Shown: in pieces, positions 1 through 9,328 of the stretch
Position numbering within the stretch: the stretch's first letter is position 1
Layout: each line of letters begins with the position of its first letter
Assembly: GCF_947490415.1 (NCBI RefSeq)
Contig: NZ_CANLGX010000002.1
Span: 1-64,000 of the forward strand
Direction of reading: 5' to 3'
Source: an uncultured Eudoraea sp.
Lineage (GTDB): Bacteria; Bacteroidota; Bacteroidia; Flavobacteriales; Flavobacteriaceae
DNA length: 64,000 nt
Program-made: the position numbers and the translations under genes
The notes under the pieces: model-generated
Seen by the model: the letters and a program-made list of their open reading frames with translations, nothing else
Told to the model about the DNA's origin: nothing
Databases searched by the model: none

Positions 1-27
1 AACTGGTGGGAGAGTAGGCCGCCGCCT
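1..27 (+). rRNA. rrf: 5S rRNA, 3' end only
   Basis: The first bases carry the closing strand typical of Bacteroidota 5S rRNA (GTGGGAGAGTAGG followed by CCGCCGCC). The window starts inside the gene, so only the tail is visible. A strong hairpin with a T-run follows directly, as expected at the end of an rRNA operon. The exact 3' end is uncertain by a few bases. Confidence 0.7.
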
Positions 28-34
28 TCTTCGA

Positions 35-72
35 GGATCCCGATCATTCATTTGGTCGGGATCCTTTTTTTT
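35..72 (+). terminator. Rho-independent terminator of the rRNA operon
   Basis: Arms GGATCCCGA (35-43) and TCGGGATCC (56-64) are perfectly complementary over 9 bp with a 12-base loop, followed by eight T's (65-72). It lies directly after the 5S tail. Confidence 0.9.
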
Positions 73-81
73 GATCACATT

Positions 82-137
82 GTGGGAGAGCCGCTGACTT
101 TTTCGAAAGACCCCGAGAGAATTCTTGGTGTCTTTTT
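82..137 (+). other. Decayed 5S-tail fragment followed by a hairpin
   Basis: GTGGGAGAG at 82-90 repeats the 5S-tail bases at 6-14, then diverges. It is followed by a hairpin whose arms GAAAGAC (104-110 and the next base) and GTCTTTT pair around 104-137 and end in a T-rich run. The order 5S-like tail then terminator copies the arrangement at 1-72, so this is probably a degenerate duplicate. Confidence 0.45.
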
Positions 138-237
138 TGTTTGCAAAAACCAGTAATGTAGATCCACGCCTTTGGCGTGGTTCATTCCTGCAGCTGCTTA
201 TTCTGTACTGCGCTTGAATGCACAGGCAGTCATTGAA

Positions 238-254
238 TAGGCCGCCGCCTTCTT
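238..254 (+). repeat. 17-bp repeat of the 5S rRNA tail
   Basis: TAGGCCGCCGCCTTCTT at 238-254 is identical to 15-31 in the 5S tail. The bases before it do not resemble 5S rRNA, so this is a remnant of a duplicated 5S end rather than a second gene. It too is followed at once by a terminator. Confidence 0.7.
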
Positions 255-255
255 T

Positions 256-294
256 AAAAGCACTTATCAATTCGTTGATAGGTGCTTTTTTTTT
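256..294 (+). terminator. Second Rho-independent terminator
   Basis: Arms of 15 bases (256-270 and 275-289) pair with only one wobble around a TTCG loop, and the 3' side runs into a T-tract to 294. It closes the 5S-tail remnant and insulates the downstream protease gene. Confidence 0.85.
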
Positions 295-478
295 GTTTTT
301 AAACATAGCTTGACCCTTACCTCGCAAGAAGTCAGTCGGGATTCTCTGAAAGCTATTTTTTTATTCAGCAGTAGCTTATAGACTTATACCCTAAACCAAT
401 ACATTGCATGTAATTTTCTCATTTCGGAGCGTTGAAAGGGAAAAACAAGACGAATAAAAGACTGGCACTTTACATTAT

Positions 479-522
479 ATGACTAAGGTCATAAATAACC
501 AATACCGATTCGTTTAACTTAG
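479..522 (+). promoter_or_regulatory. Crp/Fnr-type operator plus -7 box, Lon-like protease
   Basis: Operator ATGAC-TAAG-GTCAT at 479-492 has perfect 5-base arms. The -7 box TAACTTAG begins at 515, exactly 36 bases after the operator start. The start codon at 551 lies about 65 bp from the operator centre. The same geometry is repeated before many stress genes further on, so this gene is inferred to belong to that regulon although it lies 31 kb away. Confidence 0.8.
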
Positions 523-550
523 ATAAGTAATTCCAAAACTACTATACTAC

Positions 551-2941
551 ATGCGACTAGAAGTAAAACCTGAGGCTTTAAGACGAGTATTGGACCCATC
601 GACCATCAATTGGAAAAAACTAAAACAAAAACGTACTTCAAGACCTTTAATAGGACAAGAAAGAGCACTAAAAGCATTGGAATTTGGAATAGGCAATAAA
701 AGTGGAGGCTTTAATATCTATGTTTCCGGATATCCTGGAAGTGGTAAACTTAAAGCGGTAAATCACTATCTGGAAGAAAAAGCACAATTTGAGACCTCAC
801 CAGGGGATTGGTGTTATGTAAATAATTTTAAGGACTCCTACTATCCAAAAAAACTCAATCTCCCTAAAGGCGGGGCTCAAATTTTCAAAGCGGAAATAAA
901 TAACCTCATTGAAGAAGCACAAAAAGTTTTATTAAACGCCTTTGATAGTAAGGAGTATGCGGAAAAACGGCAAGATATAATAGACGCCTTTAAGAATGAA
1001 GAGAATGAGCTGTTTAAGGACCTTAACAAAAAGGCTCTTGCAAATAGATTCATGATAAGACGGACCCCTATAGAAATTCTGGTAATTCCTACAGATGAGA
1101 GCGGTCACCCTTTAAGTGATAAGAAATTTAATCAGCTCAATAAAAAAACACAAGATGAGTTGTTGGAAAAACAGGACAGATTTAAGGAGGAGTTGCTATC
1201 ATTGCTTCGAAAAAACAGGGACCTGGAACGGGAAAGTAGGCGCAATTTAGGGGAATTAGATAAGAATGTTGCACTTTATGCCATAGACTCACTTCTCCAT
1301 GAATTACTGGAGAAATACAATGCCTATAATGATGTCATAACTTATCTGGAAAATGTAAGGAACGATATTATAGAAAATTTACCTCTTTACCTGGATGCTT
1401 CATCAACTCAGGATACTTTCGACCTAAAGATGGATCCAAGATTCATTAAATACCAGGTAAATGTTATCACAGATAATACAAAACTTAAGGGCGCCCCTAT
1501 AATAATGGAACTCAATCCCACCTATAATAACCTGTTCGGCAAAGTAGAACATGAATCGTATATGGGCAACCTTTTGACGAATTTTACATTAATAAGGGGA
1601 GGTTCTTTACATCGCGCTAACGGGGGCTACCTAATTGTACCGCTCAAGGAACTGCTTTTGAACTATTTTTCATGGGATAGCTTGAAAAGAGCTTTGAACA
1701 ATAATGAGATAGTGATAGAGGATGCAGGAGAACGCTTTGGTTTTCAAAATACCAAAAGCCTGAAACCTGATCCAATTCCACTTGATGTGCAAATTATATT
1801 GATTGGGTCACCAAAATGGTACTATTTATTGTACGAATTGGATGAAGATTTTAAGGAGCTCTTTAAAGTTAAGGCGGAGTTCGATACAACTATGGAATAT
1901 AATGCGGCTAATATTAAGGAATTCGCTTTGGTTACCTACAAGATTCAAAGAGAGAATAAGTTACTGCCGATAAGTGATAGCGCCTTAGCCTTTCTCATTG
2001 AGCAGGCATCAAGAATTGCACAGGACCGTAGTAAAATTTCAATCAAGTTCGGGGAGATAAAAGACCTGATGCACGAAGCGAATCATTACGCCCAGATAGG
2101 GAACGAATCAACCATAAGTGAAGAGCAAATCAATAAAGCTATTGATGCCCGGTATTATCGCTCTAATCTCATTCAGGAAAAAATAAATGAAATGATTCAT
2201 AAAAAAACGCTGATGATAGCCCTTACAGGGTCTGAAATAGGTCAAATTAACGGGATTTCCGTAATTGACCTGGGAGATATTGTATTTGGAAGACCCAATA
2301 AAATAACAGCCAGTGTAGCCTCGGGCAAATCAGGGTTGGTAGATATTGAGAGAGAAGCCAAATTAGGCGGCCCTATTCATACAAAGGGGGTACTTATTTT
2401 ACAGGGTTTTCTAAGGGAAATGTATGCACAGAATAAACCTATGAGCCTTTTTGGCAGTCTTGTCTTCGAGCAAAGTTATTCTGAAATTGAGGGTGATAGC
2501 GCCTCTAGTGCAGAGTTGTATGCGATTTTATCAAGTCTCTCTCAGATACCTATAAAGCAGGGTATTGCTGTTACTGGATCTATAAATCAGAAAGGAGAAC
2601 TGCAAGCCGTTGGCGCCATAAACCAAAAAATTGAGGGTTTCTATGAGGTTTGCAGGCAAGCCGGATTTGATGGCGAACAAGGGGTACTCATTCCCAAAAA
2701 TAATCTTGGGAATTTAATGCTAAAGAAAGAGATTCTGAGCAGTGTCAAAGAGGGCAAATTTCATATTTGGGCAATAAGTTCTATCGATCAGGGAATCGAA
2801 ATTCTTATGGGTCTACGGGCAGGTAAACGACTTAAAGACGGGTCATTTTCAAAAGAGTCCTTACATTACCTGGTAGACCGGAGAATAACACAGCTCAATG
2901 AAAATATCCAAACAAATTCGGTGAGTGAGAGGAAGCGCTGA
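551..2941 (+). CDS. Lon-like ATP-dependent protease (LonB/YcbZ type)
   Basis: A 796-residue soluble AAA-type protease. The N-terminal half has a P-loop GYPGSGK at residues 60-66 (the residue after the lysine is Leu rather than the usual Thr/Ser). The C-terminal half is a Lon serine-lysine protease domain: Ser650 lies in GDSAS and Lys693 in INQK, a 43-residue spacing equal to that between Ser679 and Lys722 of E. coli Lon. It lacks the Lon N-terminal substrate domain and has an unrelated insertion, as in the YcbZ/AAA_32 branch. It likely degrades damaged proteins in the cytoplasm. A Crp/Fnr-type promoter at 479-522 suggests control with the stress regulon. ATG 551 fits that promoter. Confidence 0.85.
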   Translation: MRLEVKPEALRRVLDPSTINWKKLKQKRTSRPLIGQERALKALEFGIGNKSGGFNIYVSGYPGSGKLKAVNHYLEEKAQFETSPGDWCYVNNFKDSYYPKKLNLPKGGAQIFKAEINNLIEEAQKVLLNAFDSKEYAEKRQDIIDAFKNEENELFKDLNKKALANRFMIRRTPIEILVIPTDESGHPLSDKKFNQLNKKTQDELLEKQDRFKEELLSLLRKNRDLERESRRNLGELDKNVALYAIDSLLHELLEKYNAYNDVITYLENVRNDIIENLPLYLDASSTQDTFDLKMDPRFIKYQVNVITDNTKLKGAPIIMELNPTYNNLFGKVEHESYMGNLLTNFTLIRGGSLHRANGGYLIVPLKELLLNYFSWDSLKRALNNNEIVIEDAGERFGFQNTKSLKPDPIPLDVQIILIGSPKWYYLLYELDEDFKELFKVKAEFDTTMEYNAANIKEFALVTYKIQRENKLLPISDSALAFLIEQASRIAQDRSKISIKFGEIKDLMHEANHYAQIGNESTISEEQINKAIDARYYRSNLIQEKINEMIHKKTLMIALTGSEIGQINGISVIDLGDIVFGRPNKITASVASGKSGLVDIEREAKLGGPIHTKGVLILQGFLREMYAQNKPMSLFGSLVFEQSYSEIEGDSASSAELYAILSSLSQIPIKQGIAVTGSINQKGELQAVGAINQKIEGFYEVCRQAGFDGEQGVLIPKNNLGNLMLKKEILSSVKEGKFHIWAISSIDQGIEILMGLRAGKRLKDGSFSKESLHYLVDRRITQLNENIQTNSVSERKR

Positions 2942-2964
2942 TGCCGCGTTTATTTTAAGAACTT

Positions 2965-3016
2965 ATTGTATTCATTGAGTTCATAAATACAATATGAATA
3001 CTGCCGGTAATACCGG
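2965..3016. terminator. Hairpins between convergent genes
   Basis: Two inverted repeats lie between the protease and gltD, which converge: ATTGTATT (2965-2972) with AATACAAT (2986-2993), and CCGGTA (3004-3009) with TACCGG (3011-3016). Neither has a long T-run, so a bidirectional terminator is only probable. Confidence 0.45.
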
Positions 3017-3021
3017 GGAAA

Positions 3022-4488
3022 CTAAACCCTGGGAAGATCACCCTCGCCTTTTAACGGGAGATTAGAGTTCCCCATTAAATAGGTGTCCACATGATAAGCA
3101 GCCTGTCGCCCTTCTGAGATAGCCCATACTATTAAGGATTGTCCTCTGCGCTGGTCTCCGGCAACAAAAACTCCCGGAACATTGGTCTTATAGTTTTTTA
3201 CTGAAGCTTTTATATTCGTTCTCGGGTCAGCCTCCAGGCCTAGTTGCTCGGCAATAGTCATTTCAGAACCGGTAAAGCCCATAGCCAGCAATGCCAACTC
3301 ACAGGGCCATTCCTTTTCTGTACCTTCAATTTCTTTTAAAACAGGTCGCTGCCCAGGTACTTTCTCCCACGCTACATTTACAGTAATCAGGCTTTTTAAA
3401 TTTCCATTTTTATCCCCAATAAACTCTTTGGTTGAAATACTGAAAAATCGTTCTGCTCCTTCCTTATGCGATGAGCTGGTACGCAGTCTCATGGGCCAGA
3501 AAGGCCATGGCTGGTCTTCAGGTCGTTCTGCAGTAGCTTTACCCATTATTTCAAAATTGGATACTGAAGTCGCTCCCTGTCTGAAAGAGGTACCTATACA
3601 ATCAGAACCTGTATCACCTCCGCCAATAACAATAACATTTTTATTTGTAGCTTTTATTTCCTCCCCGGAGAATTTCAATCCATCAACTCTGCGGTTATTT
3701 TGTCCTAAAAAATCCATTGCCTGTACCACTCCTTTTAAATCAGCGCCTTTTATAGGTAAATTTCTTCGAACAGTGGCTCCGCCACATAATACGACCGCAT
3801 CAAAATCATTTTGTATTACCTGGGCCTCAATATCAATTCCTATATGAATACCACATTCAAATTCAATACCTTCTTCTTTCAAAATTTCAAGCCTTCGGTC
3901 TATAACATGTTTCTCCATTTTAAAGTCGGGAATCCCATACCTTAACAAACCACCAGGTTTTTCATCCCGTTCAAAGACAGTAACAGAATGTCCGGCCCGG
4001 TTAAGTTGCTGAGCTGCCGCTAAACCGGAAGGTCCCGAACCTACAACGGCAACTTTTTTACCTGTTCTCGTTTCTGGAGGATTGGCCACAATCCACCCTT
4101 TTTTGAAAGCGGTCTCAACAATATTCTTTTCAATATTTTCAATAGACACCGGATCTTCATTGATTCCAAGTACACAGGCTTCCTCGCAGGGAGCCGGGCA
4201 TAATCTTCCGGTAAACTCAGGAAAATTATTCGTCGCATGTAAAATTTCTGCAGCCTTTTCCCACTTGCCTTTATATACGGAATCATTAAAATCGGGAATT
4301 AAATTACCCAGTGGACAACCACTATGGCAAAACGGAATACCGCAATCCATACATCTGGCACCCTGATTTTTGAGTTCTTTTTCCTTCATAGGAAGTGTAA
4401 ACTCTTTATAATTCTGAATGCGTTCATCTACCGGAGCATATTTCTCCACTTTTCTATCGAATTCCAAAAATCCTGTTATCTTTCCCAT
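3022..4488 (-). CDS. gltD: Glutamate synthase (NADPH) small subunit
   Basis: 488 residues, the usual length. The N-terminus carries the cysteines that bind two 4Fe-4S clusters (C46, C49, C54, C58 and C97, C101, C105). An FAD dinucleotide fold GSGPSG follows near residue 150, and a second nucleotide-binding fold IGGGDTGSD near residue 290. The subunit takes electrons from NAD(P)H and passes them to GltB for reductive conversion of glutamine plus 2-oxoglutarate into two glutamates. It lies 7 bases after the gltB stop on the same strand, so the two are one operon. No oddity was seen. Confidence 0.95.
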   Translation of the reverse strand: MGKITGFLEFDRKVEKYAPVDERIQNYKEFTLPMKEKELKNQGARCMDCGIPFCHSGCPLGNLIPDFNDSVYKGKWEKAAEILHATNNFPEFTGRLCPAPCEEACVLGINEDPVSIENIEKNIVETAFKKGWIVANPPETRTGKKVAVVGSGPSGLAAAQQLNRAGHSVTVFERDEKPGGLLRYGIPDFKMEKHVIDRRLEILKEEGIEFECGIHIGIDIEAQVIQNDFDAVVLCGGATVRRNLPIKGADLKGVVQAMDFLGQNNRRVDGLKFSGEEIKATNKNVIVIGGGDTGSDCIGTSFRQGATSVSNFEIMGKATAERPEDQPWPFWPMRLRTSSSHKEGAERFFSISTKEFIGDKNGNLKSLITVNVAWEKVPGQRPVLKEIEGTEKEWPCELALLAMGFTGSEMTIAEQLGLEADPRTNIKASVKNYKTNVPGVFVAGDQRRGQSLIVWAISEGRQAAYHVDTYLMGNSNLPLKGEGDLPRV

Positions 4489-4495
4489 CTATCGA

Positions 4496-7400
4496 TTATA
4501 TTGTTTCTAATTTTTCTCTTTCCAGACGAATTAGTGCCTGCTTGTATTCTTCAGGAAATATTTTAATGAATTTGGGAAGGTTATCTTCCCAATTCTCAAG
4601 GATTCTCTGAGCGAGCGGACTTAAAGTCGCGTTGTAATGATTTTCAATTAATTCCCTAAGTTCCTTTATGTCATAATCTTCTTCAACCGCCAGGAGGTTT
4701 AATGCCTCCATATTACACCTTTTCTCAAAAGTCTTTTTCTCATTAAAAATGTAGGCGATACCCCCACTCATACCTGCTCCAAAGTTTCTGCCAACTTCCC
4801 CGAGTATTACAGCTACGCCACCTGTCATGTATTCGCATCCATGATCTCCAATACCTTCTACGACTGCATGCCCCCCGGAATTTCTTACGCAAAAACGTTC
4901 ACCGGCTTTACCGTTTATATATGCTTCACCTGAAGTGGCACCATAAAGTGTTACATTTCCGGTTATGATATTATTTTCCGGTTGTAGTGTTGATTTATCC
5001 GGTACTTTTATGATCAACTTAGCGCCCGATAGTCCCTTCCCTAAATAGTCATTTGTATTTCCATTGACCACCATAGTAATTCCTTTGGTAGCAAAAGCCC
5101 CAAAACTTTGCCCTGCAGAACCTGTAAAATTCAGTTTCAAGGTGTTTTCAGGAAGTCCTTCAGCACCATATATTTTGGATATTTCATTACTGATTATTGC
5201 ACCTACTGCCCTGTCTGTATTGTGAATTGGAAAATCTAAAGATATTTTTTCCTTTCTAAACAGTGCGGGATGTGCTTTCTCTATAATCTCAAACTCTATA
5301 GATTCATTAATATGATGTTGTTGTTTTTGGGTATTGTACAGTTTCGTGTTCTTTGGAACATCAATCTGATGAAGAATAGGCGTCAGGTCTATCCCAGCTG
5401 CTTTGTAATGATCAATTGCCGCATTTCTATCTAGTTTTTGTACCTGGCCTACCATTTCCTTAACGGTACGAAAGCCTAACTGAGCCATTATTTCTCTTAA
5501 TTCCTCTGCTACAAAATACATGTAATTGACTACATGTTCCGGCTTGCCTTTAAACTTCTTTCTCAGCTCAGGATTTTGTGTTGCAATGCCCACAGGGCAG
5601 GTATTTAAATGGCAAACACGCATCATAATACATCCTGAGGCCACCAGAGGAGCTGTTGCAAATCCAAATTCTTCAGCTCCTAAAAGACAGGCAATTGCCA
5701 CATCTCTTCCGGTTTTTAATTGTCCATCGCATTCCAGGACTATTCTGTTTCTCAGATCATTCAGTACCAGAGTCTGCTGTGCTTCGGCAATTCCCAATTC
5801 CCAGGGAAGGCCTGCATGTTTGAGTGAAGTCAATGGCGATGCCCCGGTTCCACCGTCAAATCCGGAAATAAGAATTACATCTGCTTTGGCTTTGGCAACT
5901 CCGGCAGCAACTGTTCCTACACCAACTTCCGAGACTAGTTTTACGTTGATCCTGGCCTTGCGATTTGCAGATTTAAGATCATAAATTAATTGTGATAAAT
6001 CCTCTATGGAATAGATATCATGATGTGGTGGAGGTGAAATAAGACCTACATATGGGGTTGAATTTCGTGTTTTAGCGATTGCCGGGTTTACCTTTGGACC
6101 GGGTAGTTGGCCTCCTTCTCCCGGTTTGGCACCCTGCGCCATTTTAATCTGTATCTCCTGAGCATTAGTAAGATAATCTGAAGTAACACCAAACCTTCCG
6201 GAAGCAACTTGTTTAATTGCGCTGTTGCGCCAATCTCCTGTTTGGTTTTTATAGAATCTGTCGGCATCTTCTCCGCCTTCCCCTGAATTGCTTTTCCCCC
6301 CGATCCTGTTCATGGCAATTGCCAGATTTTCATGAGCCTCTTTACTAATGGAACCATAGGACATAGCACCAGTCTTAAATCTTTTAACTATATCCGTCCA
6401 GGGTTCTACTTCTTCAATAGGAATTGGGTCATAATTTGAAAATTCGAACAAACCGCGGATGGTCATTAAATATTTGGATTGTTCATTTACCATTTTGGCA
6501 AATTCTTTATAGGTGTCTGGCTCATTATTTCGAACAGACTTCTGAAGTTTGGCAATAGATAAAGGATTGAACATATGTTTTTCCCCATCACGCCTCCAAC
6601 GGTATTCACCTCCTATTTCAAGATCTAAATTAGCAGCAACATGCTGATCCTGATAGGCCTTTTTATGTCTTTTGGATATCTCTTTTTCTATTTCATACAA
6701 TCCAATACCCTGTATACGTGTTGGTGTATTCGGAAAATATTTATCCACAACTTTGGTGTTAATCCCAATACATTCAAAGAGTTGAGAACCCCGGTATGAA
6801 TTTAGAGTAGAGATACCAATTTTATTCATAACTTTTAAAATACCCTTGCCAATGGCCTTATTGTAGTTTTTAATGGCCTCATCAAAAGAGTATTCCGTAA
6901 TATCATGTTCTTCAATTTGTTCTGCAATTATCTCATTTACCAGATAGGGATTAATTGCACTTGCTCCAAACCCGAACAACAATGCAAAATGATGGACTTC
7001 CCTTGGCTCTGCAGATTCTATAATGATGCTTAATTTGGAACGTTTCCCCAATCGCTGAAGTCCGCTGTTTACATAAGAACAGGCAAGTAATGCAGGAATA
7101 GGCGCCTTGTCTTTGTTGGAGTTTCTATCAGATAAAATAATAATGTTTGTTCCTTTATCTATGGCTTTCTCTGCTTCTCCTAAAATGTTTTCAAGAGCTT
7201 CCTCCAAACCATTATGTCCCCTGGAAATATTATAGAGAATAGGAATGGAAACGACTTTATAGTCAGGGCTGGCATCGTAGTTTTTGATTTTATCAAGATC
7301 TTCTTTGGAAATAACAGGATTTTGGATTTTTAACTTTCGACAACTCAATTCAGTAATGTCAAAAATATTATAATCACTTCCCAACGTAAGCGAAATATCT

Positions 7401-9001
7401 GTTATTAATTCTTCGCGAATACCATCTAATGGTGGATTAGTTACTTGTGCGAAAAGCTGTTTAAAATAATTATACAAAAGCTGAGGCCGCTCAGATAATA
7501 CTGCGATAGGGGTGTCTGACCCCATTGAACCTATGGGTTCTTTTGCATGTTGCCCCATAGGAAGAATGATTGTATTTATGTCCTCCAGGGTATAGCCAAA
7601 TACTGCTTTTCTTTTCTCCAGAGAAGCTTCATTTAGAAAAAGAGGGCAATCATTATAGGGGATATTTTTCAGGTGAACCAAATTGGCGTCCAACCACTTA
7701 TTATAAGGATGCTTCTTTGCTATTTTTTCTTTGATCTCTTCATCATTTATAATTCTTCCGGCTTCCATATCAACCAGAAACATTTTTCCCGGTTCAAGTC
7801 GGCCGTGATATTCAATATTCTCAGGTGCTATTTCTACCACTCCTGTTTCAGAAGACATAATTACATAACCATCTTTTGTAACCGAGTAACGTGATGGTCT
7901 GAGGCCATTTCTGTCTAATACAGCACCTATGTAACTACCATCTGTGAAGGGGATAGATGCAGGGCCATCCCAGGGTTCCATCACACAGGAATTGTATTCA
8001 TAAAAGCCGCGCTTCGCTACGGACATTTCCTGGTTCTTTTCCCAGGCTTCGGGAACAAGCATCATCATTACTTCAGGAAGAGACCGCCCGGTCATTAGCA
8101 ACAATTCTACTACCATATCCATAGAAGCAGAGTCAGATTTTCCGGGTAATATTATAGGGAGGATATTTTTTATTTCTTCTCCAAACAGATTGCTTTTTAA
8201 TAGGCTTTCCCGGGATCGCATGCGCATAACATTACCTCTTAGCGTGTTGATCTCCCCGTTATGACACATATACCTGAAGGGTTGGGCCAGATCCCAGGTG
8301 GGAAAAGTATTGGTGGAAAAACGTTGATGAACCAGGGCTAATCTTGTAACCACCCTCGTATCCATTAAATCTTTAAAGTAGAGCTTAATATCATTAGGCA
8401 TTAACAGCCCTTTGAAGATGATTATTTTTGTTGAAAGACTGGGAACATAGAAAAATTTACTTTCTGATAATTTTGAGTTTATAAGGGTATGTTCCGTTAC
8501 TTTACGAGCGATATACAGTTTAAGGTTAAAATCAAAATCCTTTTGATCCTTATTTTCTTTGCCAACAAAGATTTGCTTAACAAAAGGCTCTGTTTCAACA
8601 GCGATTCTTCCGGGAATAGCCTTGTTAACAGGAACATTTCGCCATCCTAATAATTGTAATCCCTGCTTTTTTATGTTTTCTTCGAAGACAGAGACGCAAT
8701 AGTCTCTTTGATTTTCCTTTTTTGGTAAGAAAACATTACCCACGGCATAATCACCTGCTTTAGGAATTTTGAAATCACATTCATCCAGGAAGAACTGATG
8801 TGGAATATCAATCAGGATACCGGCACCATCTCCTGTTTTACCATCGGCACTGACAGCGCCCCTGTGCTCCAATTTATCCAGAATTTCGAGCGCCTTGTGA
8901 ATGATATCATTCGACTTTTTTCCCTTTAGGCTGCAAATAAATCCAGCTCCACAGTTATCATGTTCAAATTCAGGTAGATACAAGCCTTGTCTTTTCATCA
9001 T
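4496..9001 (-). CDS. gltB: Glutamate synthase large subunit
   Basis: 1501 residues, full length. Cys17 in DNCGAGF is the expected catalytic N-terminal cysteine of the class II glutamine amidotransferase domain after removal of a short propeptide. The central domain is followed by the FMN-binding synthase domain with the 3Fe-4S cysteines in RVCHLNTCPVG, then a C-terminal GXGXG beta-helix domain. The enzyme releases ammonia from glutamine and tunnels it to 2-oxoglutarate. It is the first gene of gltBD. Two adjacent ATGs (9001, 8998) leave the start uncertain by one codon. A long palindrome at 9079-9104 is a candidate control site. Confidence 0.95.
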   Translation of the reverse strand: MMKRQGLYLPEFEHDNCGAGFICSLKGKKSNDIIHKALEILDKLEHRGAVSADGKTGDGAGILIDIPHQFFLDECDFKIPKAGDYAVGNVFLPKKENQRDYCVSVFEENIKKQGLQLLGWRNVPVNKAIPGRIAVETEPFVKQIFVGKENKDQKDFDFNLKLYIARKVTEHTLINSKLSESKFFYVPSLSTKIIIFKGLLMPNDIKLYFKDLMDTRVVTRLALVHQRFSTNTFPTWDLAQPFRYMCHNGEINTLRGNVMRMRSRESLLKSNLFGEEIKNILPIILPGKSDSASMDMVVELLLMTGRSLPEVMMMLVPEAWEKNQEMSVAKRGFYEYNSCVMEPWDGPASIPFTDGSYIGAVLDRNGLRPSRYSVTKDGYVIMSSETGVVEIAPENIEYHGRLEPGKMFLVDMEAGRIINDEEIKEKIAKKHPYNKWLDANLVHLKNIPYNDCPLFLNEASLEKRKAVFGYTLEDINTIILPMGQHAKEPIGSMGSDTPIAVLSERPQLLYNYFKQLFAQVTNPPLDGIREELITDISLTLGSDYNIFDITELSCRKLKIQNPVISKEDLDKIKNYDASPDYKVVSIPILYNISRGHNGLEEALENILGEAEKAIDKGTNIIILSDRNSNKDKAPIPALLACSYVNSGLQRLGKRSKLSIIIESAEPREVHHFALLFGFGASAINPYLVNEIIAEQIEEHDITEYSFDEAIKNYNKAIGKGILKVMNKIGISTLNSYRGSQLFECIGINTKVVDKYFPNTPTRIQGIGLYEIEKEISKRHKKAYQDQHVAANLDLEIGGEYRWRRDGEKHMFNPLSIAKLQKSVRNNEPDTYKEFAKMVNEQSKYLMTIRGLFEFSNYDPIPIEEVEPWTDIVKRFKTGAMSYGSISKEAHENLAIAMNRIGGKSNSGEGGEDADRFYKNQTGDWRNSAIKQVASGRFGVTSDYLTNAQEIQIKMAQGAKPGEGGQLPGPKVNPAIAKTRNSTPYVGLISPPPHHDIYSIEDLSQLIYDLKSANRKARINVKLVSEVGVGTVAAGVAKAKADVILISGFDGGTGASPLTSLKHAGLPWELGIAEAQQTLVLNDLRNRIVLECDGQLKTGRDVAIACLLGAEEFGFATAPLVASGCIMMRVCHLNTCPVGIATQNPELRKKFKGKPEHVVNYMYFVAEELREIMAQLGFRTVKEMVGQVQKLDRNAAIDHYKAAGIDLTPILHQIDVPKNTKLYNTQKQQHHINESIEFEIIEKAHPALFRKEKISLDFPIHNTDRAVGAIISNEISKIYGAEGLPENTLKLNFTGSAGQSFGAFATKGITMVVNGNTNDYLGKGLSGAKLIIKVPDKSTLQPENNIITGNVTLYGATSGEAYINGKAGERFCVRNSGGHAVVEGIGDHGCEYMTGGVAVILGEVGRNFGAGMSGGIAYIFNEKKTFEKRCNMEALNLLAVEEDYDIKELRELIENHYNATLSPLAQRILENWEDNLPKFIKIFPEEYKQALIRLEREKLETI

Positions 9002-9078
9002 CTTTATTACGGTATTTATTCAAAAATATCATTTTTAACGAAATATATACATCATTTAATAAGATAGTGCGCAAAATA

Positions 9079-9104
9079 TTTAACGTTTACAATAAAACGT
9101 TAAA
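9079..9104 (-). promoter_or_regulatory. Palindromic operator upstream of gltBD
   Basis: Arms TTTAACGTTT (9079-9088) and AAACGTTAAA (9095-9104) are perfectly complementary over 10 bp with a 6-base spacer. The centre is about 90 bp before the gltB start codon. This is too short-spaced and AT-rich to be a terminator and is best read as a repressor or activator site. The cognate regulator is not known from the window. Confidence 0.6.
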
Positions 9105-9328
9105 AAATATTTAATTTGAAATATTTATGCCTCGTAAATTGAGATTATAATAAAAATGGAGGTAAGCAGGTCTTGAGATTACATAGCTAAGGGGTGACTC
9201 ACCTTGGGTGAGTAATTATCCTAAGCCTAACCCCATCTTTAAGCATAAAACAGGAGTATAATTTTTTGAAATACAAAGGATACCCCTAAAAATATCAGGG
9301 CTTATGGGAAGTGTGCTGATAAATTGCT
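9105..9328. other. Intergenic region with small hairpin
   Basis: Between the gltB promoter and the acyl-CoA dehydrogenase stop. The only clear structure is a perfect 7-bp hairpin, ACTCACC (9197-9203) and GGTGAGT (9207-9213), without a T-run. It could end the dehydrogenase transcript. No open reading frame of note. Confidence 0.4.
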
